Part shown: in pieces, positions 46,670 to 58,167 of the stretch
How the letters are laid out: every line of letters starts with the position of its first letter
Position numbering within the stretch: position 1 is the stretch's first letter
DNA from: Oscheius dolichura
Lineage: Eukaryota; Nematoda; Chromadorea; Rhabditida; Rhabditidae
Reading direction: 5' to 3'
DNA: 64,000 bases
Assembly (NCBI GenBank): GCA_932521035.1
Contig: OW051493.1
Coordinates: 4,836,001 to 4,900,000, forward strand
The notes under the pieces: model-generated
Seen by the model: the letters and a program-made list of their open reading frames with translations, nothing else
Told to the model about the DNA's origin: nothing
Databases searched by the model: none
Position numbers and translations under genes: made by a program

Positions 46670-49197
46670 TCAACAAAACAAATTGTTAACTAATTTAACA
46701 AAACAGGAACTTTGTTCATTTTCTGTGCCTCTTCTTCTGAGTAAACAATCGGCGTATATTGACTGGAAAATCAAGCGGTTTGACCTAAAAATAAGTAATT
46801 GAAGCATCATAATTGCTAACCTTATAAAAATAAGTCCCCGGTATTCTTTTACCACGAAGACTTGCCGAAAAAGGCAATATGGGTTCACGGAAAGCAAGAC
46901 CTTTCCCTCCGACTGACCACGCTTTAATCCTGGGGTGTGTATCTCTGGTCGTGATTGATACCCATCCTACGGAAGAAAGAACAATATCCGCTGTGGCAAT
47001 CTCATATTTCTAAAAAAATATTACGGCTAATAATATAACATATGAATATACGTCGTATCCATATAATGTATACTCTTGGCCGCTCAAACCAGGCCAATCT
47101 TTTAGTCTTTCACCTCCAGTAGGAACAACCAGTGCTTCAGTTCCGAGATATTTATCGAAAAATCCGTCGACTTCTTCCGTTTTCACAATATTTAGTGGAA
47201 GATCATCGCTAGCAAACGTAGTTAACTAAAGACACTGTAAAAGGTAAAAATATTTCCATACATAGATGGCATGTTCACAGTTAGTTGATAATACGTCTAC
47301 TCGACCAACTCCTCCAACCAAAAGAGAAAAACCAACGGGAACAAGTGCCGTACGTGGAATCAACAATCGTCGCGGAAGTGCTTTAACAAGTTCGTCCAAA
47401 GTGAAAAGAGAAACGATTTGATGGTCGCACACTGTTCCAGGTGTATCGAAACACCAAGTTCCTTTAGCGAAAAGAGGATCGCTTGCATCCCAGCTTCTAA
47501 GCAATAATTACTATTGTAATTTTGTGACAAACTTTTTCCTATCCTCCTGTCCGCTAATAATATCTTTGATAGCTACTGGTTGAAGATTTTCTTCTTCTTC
47601 CTATAAATATACCTTTTTTCCAAACCTGACTACGGCCCATTGCGGGGGTTTTTTAACATTTAAGCGTGACCATTTATCGATAGATTACAGTGACTTTCCC
47701 ACCAGATAATTTAAATCGGAAAAAGTTAAATTTTATACTTACCTTGTAGGTATTTTGGATGAGCCCGGTGAGAACTGCATAGTTTGAATCGCCGGTTTCT
47801 TGTAAGAGAAATTTCCTGAAAACAAAAGTTAGACTGCAAATATTTAAAAAAAAAACCTAGAATTCATTTCTTTTTGTTCCCAAGCCTTTTGGTTTTGAAG
47901 CCTTCTTCTTCTGACTTCCAATCGGTAGGGTGAGGGCTTCATTACAGGAAATTTCAGTAAGGAAATCTAAAGATGAACATATTTAATAAAACTGTTATTA
48001 TACAGTTGTTCCTGGCCAAACTGACGTAGTCGCTCTTTCAACAAGGTCGACTGCGCGAACTTTACATAAATCAGACCCAAGAAAGGTGTTGAAAAGGGTT
48101 CTATAATTGTCGTACAAAAGAAAGTAAATAAAATAAGCATACGATTTTCCAGCATTTGTACAACCTACTATATACATATCATTCCGTAAGTCATGCCTTA
48201 CATTCGTCCATTTGAGATGTATTTCCTAAAACTTTCCATTTAAAGAAGACAGAAATATACTGTTATTAGATCTTCAACACCATAGCCAGTTTTTGCACTA
48301 ATTAGAGCAGTATGGAGAATATTAAATTGCCGTCGAAATCCAGTATCTTCTATGGCGCGTTGAACAATATCACGAAAACGCTTCAGATAGCCAACTCTAG
48401 CATCAGGTGGAAGAAGATCTACTTTGTTTCCTAACAAAATAAATGTAACGTATTCTTAGAAGATTATGTACCTATAACAATCATAGGTTTTCGTGTTCCA
48501 ATGATTTCCGGGAGATGTCGATGAATGCTTCCAGGCAAATCCGTGACGTCAACAACTAAAAGAATCAGAGCTTCTTCTTTGAATTTTAAATGGGACATCA
48601 TAGCTGAGTAATCAACAGGGCATACATTTACGTTTAACTTAATACTTCAGCATTAACAAGCATTGAAAAATACACCTTACCAAGAAATCGTGGTTCTTCA
48701 AAAGATGGCATCGTTTACATAAAATGTTTTCGTTAAGTTTTTTAATCTTCTCCTTCAGGTTGAAAATTTCGACGGGAATGAATCCTGGCAGAGAACTGTC
48801 CTATTTTTCTGTTAAGTATAATTTTTAAATTTACCTACTTTGCAATGAATCTGGGCACCGCACCCAGAACAATTATGTTTTGATGCAGGTCGATCTGGAT
48901 CAGCCGTCCCCAGCTGTTCCGACCATTTCACGGAGCTTTCACCCGGATCGGATACACCTTCTCCTTCTTCATGAGTGTTTTGTCCAGGAAGCTGGAAATC
49001 TATATGCTCAACCGCATCGTCGTCACCATAATATACTCTATCAGGTCTAAACTGGTTCACATTAAAAATAAGAATACATCAAATTACGCAAGCATCTCAT
49101 CGTCCGGAAGATTAGCGCTAGATCCAGCCACGTATTCGTCAACATATTTTCCGGCTTCTACATAAAAACCACGATCAATTGCTTCCTCAGTATCCAT
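46670..49197 (-). CDS. NOA1: NOA1-like circularly permuted mitochondrial GTPase
   Basis: A ribosome-assembly GTPase of the NOA1/YqeH family, in which the G4 motif precedes G1. In order: a zinc finger split over exons ([10 protein letters not shown] and CKRCHLL), the G4 motif in [20 protein letters not shown], then [19 protein letters not shown] (G5), G1 in [12 protein letters not shown] and G3 in [10 protein letters not shown]-terminal domain follows. The start ATG 49197 lies five bases after cgtttttag. The last exon has two open readings after its 36-nt intron; one stops at 46670, the other at 46716 with a Lys/Arg-rich tail, so the C-terminus is uncertain. Last gene of the six-gene cluster; its acceptor is about 25 nt after the upstream gene's polyadenylation signal. 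Confidence 0.85.
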
Positions 49198-49227
49198 GAG
49201 TACTAAAAACGTGCTAAACAAATTTAT

Positions 49228-49664
49228 TTAAACGGTCTCACGTTGTTTTTCCGCTGTATCTTCTGCTACATCATAGTGTGAAGAAGATAAAGGATAGAAT
49301 GGTGAAATATTTTGTTTAATTTCATATTCTTTCTCCGCAAGCTCACTACACTCTTCTCGCCTTTTTAAAACAGTAATAAACGTATCGTTGTTTCTGTAAA
49401 TAGAGAATACTGTCATTATGCGAAACTATACTGTATCATTTTTTCGCTCAAAATAGAATCCACTTCATAGTTTTCAACTGCAGCATTAGGTATTCTTTGA
49501 TAGTCTGTTAAGCGTTTTCGAATCTCTGCAATCTAAAATTTTTCCATGCTATATCTAAAAAGTTTGTATACCTGTGAACCTCTACTGGCACCTAGTTTAT
49601 GTATTTCTGATCGGGTGGACCGGGAGGCAAGGCGCATGGCCGGTAGACAGTTTTTCATTAGCAT
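49228..49664 (-). CDS. Small charged protein between PIGP and NOA1, unknown
   Basis: Three exons with introns of about 38 nt give about 118 residues: MLMKNCLPAMRLASRSTRSE (could be a mitochondrial presequence: basic, Ser-rich, no acid until position 20), then helical RGSQIAEIRKRLTDYQRIP and VLKRREECSELAEKEYEIKQ, ending AEKQRETV. The frame passes cleanly through both introns. The stop overlaps AATAAA, and the NOA1 trans-splice acceptor follows within 30 nt. PIGP ends 38 nt upstream. A mitochondrial role would fit the NOA1 and MRPL37 company, but that is inference. Confidence 0.6.
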
Positions 49665-49702
49665 GATCTACTTGCAACTGAAAAATTGTGCTAATTTAAA
49701 AA

Positions 49703-50170
49703 TTACATACGTTTCTTTCTCAGCTCAGCCCTGGCTTCTTCTGCTGAAAGACCTTGAAATCCTGCTCGTTCACCGAAGTCGTTTTCAACTTCCTGAATTA
49801 TAATCCATGAAAAAAGCATTTTGCTTACCTGAACGTTTTCAAATATTGCGTATCCTCTAAAGCGTATCACGTTCAATGTGAATATAATAACAACAAACGC
49901 AGTAACGTTTATTAGGATAAATAGCGGTCCAGCTATAGCCCAATATTTCGAAGGAACGTAGGTGAGGCCCAGATGATTGAGAACTGGCGTTGGCACTATA
50001 GCCCAAATCAAGTAAAAAACTAGAAGAAACCAAGCAGTAATATATAGTGCAAAGCCGTAAATTCCTAAAATTATCAATAACAAATGTTAACAGATAGATT
50101 TACCTCTGGCTGGATGCGGAGCAGGTGTGTGAATATCTTCTGTTGGTAGCGGTCCTACCGATCTACTCAT
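49703..50170 (-). CDS. PIGP: PIG-P subunit of GPI-GlcNAc transferase
   Basis: Small two-pass ER protein of the complex that starts GPI-anchor synthesis by moving GlcNAc to phosphatidylinositol. Diagnostic segments are YGFALYITAWFLLVFYLIWA, then LGLTYVPSKYWAIAGPLF and LINVTAFVVIIFTLNVI, in the PIG-P order (helix, LGLTYxPxKYWA, helix). Three exons; the first encodes MSRSVGPLPTEDIHTPAPHP. The last exon ends ELRKKRM. About 130 residues, as usual for the family. Confidence 0.88.
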
Positions 50171-50383
50171 TCACTAATTACTAAAAATAGATGAAACCAA
50201 TCATATCCTTCGCGAATAATATAGGGCAAACCAAAAGTTGAGTAAATAGCTATAACAATAAAAAAATCTTTACTGACAACGGAAATAATAAAACTATTCT
50301 TGAAGGCAATATATAACAGGTTGAAAAATACCCGAGAAATGTAAGTAATCAAAAAAATATGCTAATTTACACAAAAAATATAG

Positions 50384-52142
50384 CTACGTCCAATCTTCAC
50401 CCCCACTATCAGAATGGGTTCCGCTCTTCTCTGGGGAAGGGATCATATCGCTAATCCTACTCATCACTCCTGTGATACTGGCGGGTTTCGGCTGTTTCTC
50501 AAAAGTATTTATTCCCGTCATTGCTGCAAACATTTGATAAAATAGGAACATTACAAACGTGTACCTTTCCGACGCGCTTCTAACGCTTTTGTTAAAGAAC
50601 TCATAAGATCTCCGCCCCCTGTACTGGAGGATAATGCGCTTGAATCACGTAAAGATAGTTTTTCCTGTAACAGCTAATATTTGTATAACATAAAACAAAC
50701 CTCTGTTTGTCGAGTATTTAATGTACTATCTGAATTTTTTAATTTAACTTTTCCTACACCTCCAGCAGCCCGAATGGCTGCCATTAAGTCTGATCTAAAA
50801 AAGGAAAATGTAGTAAAAGAAATGATTTACCTTCCACCATTTTCAGAGGGGCTTGTCATGGGTGTTTTTAAATTTGACAGCGGTGGTGGAGCGGGTGGCG
50901 CCATAAAAGAAGGAGGAGGGGGTGGAGGTGGCGGGGGAACAACTGTTGGAATATTCGAAGATGGTAGAAGAGGTGATACTATTGGGGTAAGTGTAGGTTT
51001 TTCCTCAATTGGCGCAGAAGAAACTAGCGGGAGAAGCTGCGTCACTATAACTTACAATAAAAATAACAAAAAAAGACATTACAACTAGTGCCTCCTGAAG
51101 CTTCAATGTCTGGAAGAGTCACTTTTTGTTCATAATCTTGGAAAGTCTTGTTTACTACGCCTTGTAAATCCGTCATTACTACATCCAATGCCACGCCTAA
51201 AAATAAATGTTTGGTAATAAAGGGAATAGTACCCGGTAAATCTGGCAGAAAATCAGGTAGTTCAAGATCCGGTACATCAGTTGATAAAGGCCGAAAGGCA
51301 AAAATATCACTATCATCAAATTTTCTTCTATCACCAATAGCAGTTCGATCCAAATTATCTTTTAAAAGATTTTGATCTTGCCTGTAAAAATGATAAAATA
51401 TATTATAAAGCCTTTTACCTTGAGGTAAGACTTTTCGATTTTGAAGAATGGCAAATAAAGCTTCCTCCTACTTTATCATACGCAGCGCGTTCACTGTCTA
51501 CAAAAAAGAGATCAGCTATGGAAAATACGTCCGATGGCACAGCTTGTTCTACAAATATGAAACGGCATCTAAAAACCAATACCTTTAGGAATTTCCTGGG
51601 TTACGGGCATCATTTGACTGGTGGCAAAAAATTGTTTTCGATGTTCCAATTCGCTTTTGATATCGACAATCCCTCCTAAAGCATTTTTAGGCCCAAACGG
51701 AGTATCACTTTCTGAAAGCACTTTTTGAATAAAGCTGTTGTATAGAAAACCTGAAAACCCATGAGCTACAACTCCGGGGATAAAAGGTAATATTCTTCTT
51801 GCAGGAACATACTCAACGTCCGGAAATTTGGATGGAGCTTTTAGAACAACAGCGGTTTCAAACTGAAACAGCAGAGTAGAAGATTTGGAAAATTGTACCT
51901 TATCGAGAGTAGAAATTTTATTTTTTATTCGTTCAAAACGACTTATGTTATCTTCTAGATTTTTGGAAATATCTGTTATCCTAGCATTTAACTTTGAAAA
52001 AATGCTATTGGCTATCTAAAATTGCTAACCATTAAATAAAGGACTATTTATTACTAAATTAAATTGTTCTTTAGCTTGTAAAATTCTGACAACAGTTTCC
52101 TCTTGACTGAGGTCTGGATCCACAATCGAGACAAGCGGCATG
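50384..52142 (-). CDS. WASHC1: WASH complex subunit 1
   Basis: An Arp2/3 activator on endosomes. The N-terminus MPLVSIVDPDLSQEETVVRI and the coiled SIFSKLNARITDISKNLEDN align with the WASH homology domain. Then come a PEYVPARRILPFIPG segment, LELPDFLPDLPGTIPF and a run of nine or more prolines. The VCA-like C-terminus has AAIRAAGGVGKVKLKNSD (WH2/connector), GGDLMSSLTKALEARRK, and the acidic end DSGGEDWT with its terminal Trp. Start 52142 is five bases after ctttatttcag. A 39-nt intron near 52.05 kb has to begin at GTAATAA to keep the frame. Third gene of the AT-rich cluster. Confidence 0.88.
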
Positions 52143-52341
52143 CAATCTGAAATAAAGAGACAGCATTGAGACTCCTAAACAAAAACGAAGTAGATTTATC
52201 GATGAAGCCCATCGTTTTAATATTCAACAATTGAACAAAACAATGCGGCACCTTTTTAATAAATTTATAAAATAAATATAAGCAACTGTGAATGTTGGCA
52301 ATGCGTAAAGCACCTCTTCTATAAAATCCAAATGATTCAAG

Positions 52342-55300
52342 TTATTTCAATCCCGATTGCACACGTAATAAATGTTCATATGCTCGTCTTGTTAAATTCA
52401 GTGCCGGGTTCATAGGCACAAAAGTAGCTTCCCTCATAAGCGATAAGGCGGCTAGCGAAAAATAAGTGTGAAGGATGTCTAAACTATTGATATAGCCGCG
52501 TTTGAAGAGCTCACCAGAATATTCTGTGGTAACAAGTTTGCAAAATCCACCCCATTTTTGGTGTTGTGCATTACACAGGAAACGGCGAAGTCGAGGAAGA
52601 TCTAAGAATTCGTGAGCATTCAAGATCTGTAACGAAAAAGTCAAGTTATAGAAAGAAGCTAGCATTTAATGTTGCTCCGATCCAGAAAGCATAGCAACAG
52701 TCATCTTCCTTGTGAGCACGACCATGCATTCCTTCATCTTGTTTATAAACGGCCCATTTGATCAGCTTTCGAATTTCCTTTTCAGAGTATACTGAATAAT
52801 CCCATAAACGATTAGACAAAGCAAGGGCTGCTATAGCACAATATGTAGAGCCGCCTAAACCTTATATATCAGAGAATAAATCAGCTCGTACCATGGCTTT
52901 CATCATCATATCCTTGTCCGATGCCTCCATCGTATCTCAAAGCTTGTCGCATAAATTTTTTCAATCTATCCCAGTCAATTACCGACTCATCTTTTAAAAT
53001 ATGGCAAATTGCCACCGCAATGAAAACATATCGCATATCACATTCCGATCCTTCTCCTTGTGACCAAAAACTGAAGTTTAAATAGTCTTCTCTGCGCCTT
53101 CTGTACTCGTTTACCTTCCTTCTTCATTCTGTGATTCTTTAATTCTGCTCAAAATTGCTTTTCTATCCACGCGTGATAAATCATCTCCCAAAATCACTAA
53201 CGAGCACAGTGCACTATAATATTTATAATGAAGTTAAAGGGAGGGTAGCGCAGGTTTTGAATTCTCCGGAATTTCCGGAGAATTTCAGACAACGCCTAAA
53301 CGTTTTGCACGAAATTTTTCGATTTCCATGGTTTTCGGTGTAAAACAGTTATTTTCTTCATTTGCTGACATTGATATGCTCTGCTTTTTACTGGAAAAAA
53401 AATAACCATCTTCTAACGAACATTTTTATATATGAACGATCAAACAATTCGTCAAAAATCATTTTTTTGACTCAAAATCATCAATTTTGATGCATTTTTC
53501 GATACTCACATATGCAGCTTGATTTTTATTACTTTTTCTTGTTTTATAGTAATTCGAGCATGGTAATACATGAGAAATTATCAGAAATGAAAAATTATGC
53601 ATAAAAAAGATTTTGGCAATAGCTACAGTAATCCAGCGGCGTCGGTGCGCCTAATTTCAAAACCTGCGCTACTCTCCCTTTAACCACAAACCCCGACAAA
53701 CCTATACGTTTGTGAAAGTTGAGCTCCATCACCAGAACCAGGTGGAGGACTTCCACCCAAACCTGATAATGAATGAGATCCTCGAAATCCTTTCAATCTG
53801 CAATCTGCAAAGTATAATGTAGCGTTTACAAGAAAGGTTCTTTTACGATTTGCAAAAACGAGAAGAAAAATTTTCACTTCATACCAAATTTGAAAATTAA
53901 CAATGTTCACTCGTTCCAAAAAGAATTAACAATTTTTGAATAATAAGCGTCGGGATGACTAGATTGAAGTGGCTGCGATGGTATTGTTGGAACCACTTCT
54001 TTTGTTAATGGATTCAGAGGATAAGGAATGAAATAGCGCTTTTTAGGAATGCCAACGTCAACGCCAACCTATAAACAAATGAGACGAGAACTACTGATCA
54101 CTAACCGATTTGCACTGAGCCTCGGGCGGTTTCATAATTCCTTCCCCAAAAGTATCTGCTAACTCCTCTGCATTAATTTCGCGCTTTTCCTTTTCCCATA
54201 AAATAGATCTTTCCAGGCATGCAGCTTCCATTTGCTTTTCTTCATTTACATCTAACCCGTAGTAATATGTTTTGTACATTACAGAGCTGTCATCCATATA
54301 ACGAAAAAGGATCTCCTTTGGACGCTTCTCATCCATTTGACTTATAACCGCTATTCCTCTAGTCGGTGGATGTACATAACTGTTATCACCAGGCTGCTTT
54401 TTTCCCAGGATAAATTTTCTGTCGCCTGGATCGGGAACACCATGAAGTGGTTTGACAGCTGACCAATCTTCAGATCTATGTTTATAGATTTCCATTTTCC
54501 ACAATCCTGTGCTGAACTGATCCAACAGATAAAATGATTGCACTTGTCCGCTGCCGTGAGGATCGTCAATAGGTTTCCCAGCTGCTAGTAAATGGGCGCC
54601 GTTTAGTAAGCAGTGATTATTAGACAAAACAGATTTTCCAGGCACGCGATCGTCCAATAAGTAAACACTATAAGTTGAAACTGCTAGTAATGAATGGGCT
54701 TGTTGGTCAAGTGTTTTTATATGTGCCCATGTAGGTATTTCAAGCGGATATATATGTGTCCCTGCAGGTGTCTCATGCTTATCTTTGTATACTCTCATGT
54801 CATACAGTTCCTATGACCTAATGTTAAACTGTTAGAAAAACAGTACCTCAGAGAAGCGAGGTGAGCAAAAGAGCAAATTGGATGTCGTTTGCGTATCACA
54901 GCGTATATCCAAACTTCGAATTTGGAGATCATCTGCGGCCAAAAGAACTCTGGGATGACCCGAATACGTTATTGCCTATGTGCCAAGATGCAATTAAATA
55001 GCGAATCTTCCTCACTTTTAAAGGTTTCCCTCCTGTAGTTTTCGTCCGTCCAAACGATTGGCCAATCACACCACTCCACAACATACAGTCACGACCTACG
55101 ATTGATATCTCATCCGGCATAACGGGATTCTGTTCCCATGAAATAATACTACCCTTAGAGTTCAAGAGATGAAACTATTATATCCTAACATACTTTAAAG
55201 ATTTCGTGTGATTCCTTATTTCGATCTACGGCGTAGAATTTAGAGCGACATCTAACAAAAAAGTTCCAAGCATCGCTTCCGGTAGAAGATCTCAATTCGC

Positions 55301-56146
55301 TTATTTGTTCATCATATGTATGAATGTGATCAGGATCAGGATCACAATGTCGTAAGAAATTCGGAAAAGCACGCGAAGTACCAAGCGTCTAAATAGCCAC
55401 TTTTAGAATATCGTTTAACGTACTTGCACATTGTAAGATTCAACAATTTTCCGATCCGAATGTTCCTTAACTATATTGAGTTCACCAGGTAAAGAATTGA
55501 GACAAATAAGATTTCTGTTCAAAACTGCAACTGATTCTACGTCATGTCTATAATGACCAGGAGTTCGGTAACGGTAGACACTCTAATTACTATACTTCTA
55601 GAGGCAAATATTACTGATCGCCAAACCTCAGCGCAACAACCGAATAACAAGCCTTGATCAACTCCGCTATAGGACGTAAGACGCAATTTCCAGGCTGCCT
55701 CGAGATTATATTGTGGAATAAATTTGTCAGTTGATGAGAATAGTAAACCACCGAAACCCTTCCAGCCGTAAGAAGTTGCGCCGTAGTCAAGAAATTCGGG
55801 TTCACAATACATAATCTGGACACAAAAATTAAGTAAAAAATTAAGTTACAATAAAATGTTAATTTCAGTTATTAAAAAAAGAACTTACTGTGCGATGTTG
55901 TGACTTGAAGACTGTAGATCCAATCAACAATCTCACTTCTCTCTTTTGAATTGAAGGTGCTCTCCAGTTCACTTAAAATGTCAAGTGCGCCTACAACAAA
56001 GAAAAGAAGTGTTTGCCTAAAATTTATATATGGAGGAAGCTATAAGCTCACCTGTTACTTTCTGAATTTATATAAAAATCGGGAAAACACTTCCAACTAT
56101 TAATAATATACTTGATATGTTTTTGCAATTGTATTACTTCAGTCAT
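52342..56146 (-). CDS. PGGT1B: Geranylgeranyltransferase type I beta subunit, split by a nested gene
   Basis: Start ATG 56146. Exon 1 (QLQKHIKYIINSWKCFPDFY) and exon 2 (LLFFVVGALDILSELEST; SEIVDWIYSLQV) match the first 110 residues of the family. A 2084-nt intron (53805-55888) containing all of TAF1C follows. The next exon resumes in phase (A/AT) with CRLKGFRGSHSLSG. Then QTYSALCSLVILGDDLSRV (across the MITE-bearing intron), GSECDMRYVFIAVAICHIL, GGSTYCAIAALALS and DDCCYAFWIGATLN, and ILHTYFSLAALSLM. Zinc ligands Asp and Cys (in DDCCY) and His (in ILHTYF) are present. An intron at 52627-52663 has a GC donor. It prenylates CaaX proteins ending in Leu, such as Rho GTPases. Confidence 0.88.
53234..53683. 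mobile_element. TTAA-flanked MITE in a PGGT1B intron
   Basis: Terminal inverted repeats of 28 bp, 53234-53261 and 53656-53683, match with one mismatch when one is reverse-complemented (the left includes AGGGAGGGTAGCGCAGG). Each end carries TTAA, so the insertion probably duplicated TTAA, as piggyBac-type transposases do. A near-terminal 23-nt palindrome (53261-53283, arms of 11 nt) follows the left repeat. There is no coding capacity. Removing the element and one TTAA leaves a 42-nt intron, the normal size in this genome. Confidence 0.8.
53907..55812 (-). CDS. TAF1C: TAF1C-like RNA polymerase I initiation factor subunit
   Basis: A beta-propeller-like protein resembling the SL1 subunit TAF1C. 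It starts MYCEPEFLDYGATSYGWKGF, three bases after a tgtgtccag acceptor. The best family segment is SGHPRVLLAADDLQIRSLDI, followed by LLAVSTYSVYLLDDRVPGKS, matching the TAF1C pattern HPRV...D...LD and then FSLYLVDER-P. The C-terminus is SSHPDAYYSKIVNSFWNE. Many exons with introns of about 40 nt. The whole gene lies inside an intron of PGGT1B in the same orientation, with its stop about 100 nt before the host's next exon. SL1 recruits RNA polymerase I to rDNA promoters. The family assignment is moderate: the propeller repeats are diverged. Confidence 0.65.
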
Positions 56147-56289
56147 CAAACTTGCTACCTAGTAATGAAAGAAACATGTGCAGAAATACATACTGATGCA
56201 AACACTAATGGAGCAAAAATTACAAAAGAAAAATAAATTTATTCAAAAACCTAACAATCAAGTCTAACAAATTATGATATAAATATTTA

Positions 56290-57878
56290 CTACCTGTTTA
56301 TCAAAAGAGCAGCTAACTTGTGGACGGTTTCCATATTGAGATCATGTACTTCGGTCATTTGCTCAAAGTAGGGCAAAGATTTATAAAGTGGAAGAGCTAG
56401 GTGATGGAGTTCAAAACAATTTTACGGTTATTTACCTTTTTCTATCCATACAATATTTTTTATAGGATTTCCTGCCGATAAATCACAAGTATTCAGTTGG
56501 AAAGCAACGAGGTCGAGTTTACCGTCAATTAACTGAACACCCTTTACGACCTAAACGTTATACTGTAAATAAGGAAACCGCGTAACAATACAACTGGATT
56601 TTTTGTTAGATCACGATGACCGTGTCTTCCAGCTTCAGTTACTGCAGCACCAAAAGTATGAAGAATAGCGTTTGCGGCATTTTGCTCACTATGGATAAGA
56701 ATATTATGCCATCAGCTTTAAACTAACGTTGTCCAATTATATTTTTGATTTTGTTCTCTAGTCCACATGACTGTATGTAGGAAAAGGTTTGATCGAGGAC
56801 GAGGAATAACTACTCTTGTGTTGTAAATATGATCAATACCCAAATCAATGAGTGGGCTGATTGGATGAATGTCTATAAGATTTTCGGAACTGAAACATAG
56901 GTTTAAAAATATAAATATTTCTCACTTGAAAGCTTCAACTTCTACAGCATTAGCCCAGGGAGTAATAGGTTGTTCGCTTTGTATTGTTAAATGAGGCTGG
57001 AAGCGAAGTACAAATGGAGAATTTTTGAATTGGTCAGAAGCTTGGATGAAACCGCTAATAGGTTCATCCTTGTCGCACCTATGACGATCATAAATTTTAT
57101 AAATATTCCAGTTTACCTAAGCGGTGCATTAATTTTTCCAGAATGTAATCCAGTTAAAGCAATACTCCTATACAAGTTGTTTAATATAATATTACTGAAA
57201 TCGGAGCATACGATATAATTAGTTACAAATACTTTTTCTTTATAACAGGTGTCCCATGCACTCGTGGATGTTTTACCCAGAAGAGAACAGGGTCAAATCG
57301 CCTTGGAAGTTTTTCTAAAGTTGGATCGTACTTCTCTCCGTGAAGTATTGCATCACGTATCTGCAGCTGACAGATAGAAATATACGTATAAGATATACCT
57401 GTTGTTCCGTAACATCGAGATGACTGTGTGAGTGTAGAATAGTTTCAGGAAGTTCTAATTTCAGTACAGCTTTACTAAGGACACATGCTTGCGCCATTCC
57501 ATCACTCATAGCTTCTGATCCATCAAATAAATAACAGCGAACCTCGTTATACAGAGGATGGATCTAAAGAAGTAATTGCTAATAAAAAGCGGTAGGCAAC
57601 CTCGATATCAGGTGCTCTAAAAGCTGGATGGTTTAGCTTAATTTGTTCTGTTTTAAGTACGTCTCCTGTGAAGAAGCCGGGCGTATTAGGATCCTGTACA
57701 TTCACTCCTAATGCCTAAGAAACGTAGACATACTGAAAACTTGGAAACTAACTTTAACCGCTTCAGGTATTGCAAAAGATGGCATTTTTCTCTTATTTTT
57801 AGAAGAGAGAATTTCTTTAAATATCCTCGTGTCCATTTTGCCCCATTGTTTGGCTGGTTTGTATTTGCGAAAAACCAT
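56290..57878 (-). CDS. MRPL37: Mitochondrial ribosomal protein mL37
   Basis: Start ATG 57878 immediately follows catttttag. MVFRKYKPAKQWGKMDTRIF, then VNVQDPNTPGFFTGDV. The core has EVRCYLFDGSEAMSDGMAQA, LFWVKHPRVHGTPV, DIHPISPLIDLGIDHIYN and LDLVAFQLNTCDLS, then IVWIEKGLPLY, in the same order as MRPL37 of the large mitochondrial subunit. It ends LAALLINR. About eleven exons with short introns. First gene of the minus-strand AT-rich cluster; PGGT1B starts 144 nt after its stop. Confidence 0.85.
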
Positions 57879-58009
57879 CTAAAAATGATGTATAAGAGAA
57901 ACAATAGCTTATGGAAGTTTTATAAAAATGTCACACAGCAAGAAATTCCTTTTTTGTGAGTCAAAAGCAAAAAAGAAAGAATTTTATAGTACGATCGCAT
58001 GTAAACGGA

Positions 58010-58165
58010 ATGCAACGGGCAGAAGCAACAAAAAAATGGCCAAAAGAAGTGGGAGGTCGACGCTTTGCACACTCAAGGGAAACAATGAATGAAAACAGAA
58101 TGCATAGAAGAAAAATACAACCTCACAACCAGAATGACGATACGCACACACAGCTGCCTAAATAA
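58010..58165 (+). CDS. Possible 51-residue basic ORF
   Basis: ATG frame MQRAEATKKWPKEVGGRRFA to QNDDTHTQLPK. The stop TAA lies inside AATAAA, as in several secure genes here, and an attttatag acceptor lies upstream. It is very hydrophilic and basic, with no recognised family. It could be chance in AT-rich DNA. Confidence 0.28.
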   Translation: MQRAEATKKWPKEVGGRRFAHSRETMNENRMHRRKIQPHNQNDDTHTQLPK

Positions 58166-58167
58166 AA

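Larger units (their letters stand above)
46670..57878 (-). other. Probable operon: MRPL37, PGGT1B, (TAF1C), WASHC1, PIGP, unknown, NOA1
   Basis: Six tandem minus-strand genes with stop-to-start gaps of about 144, 200, 214, 39 and 31 nt, each start preceded within a few bases by a pyrimidine-AG acceptor. This matches nematode operons resolved by trans-splicing. The products (mitochondrial translation, prenylation, pol I transcription, endosomal actin, GPI synthesis) are the broadly expressed kinds commonly found in nematode operons. Confidence 0.55.

Noticed and set aside
53225-53805. PGGT1B as an N-terminally truncated pseudogene
   Set aside because: The missing first 110 residues were found upstream of TAF1C at 55889-56146, joining in phase.
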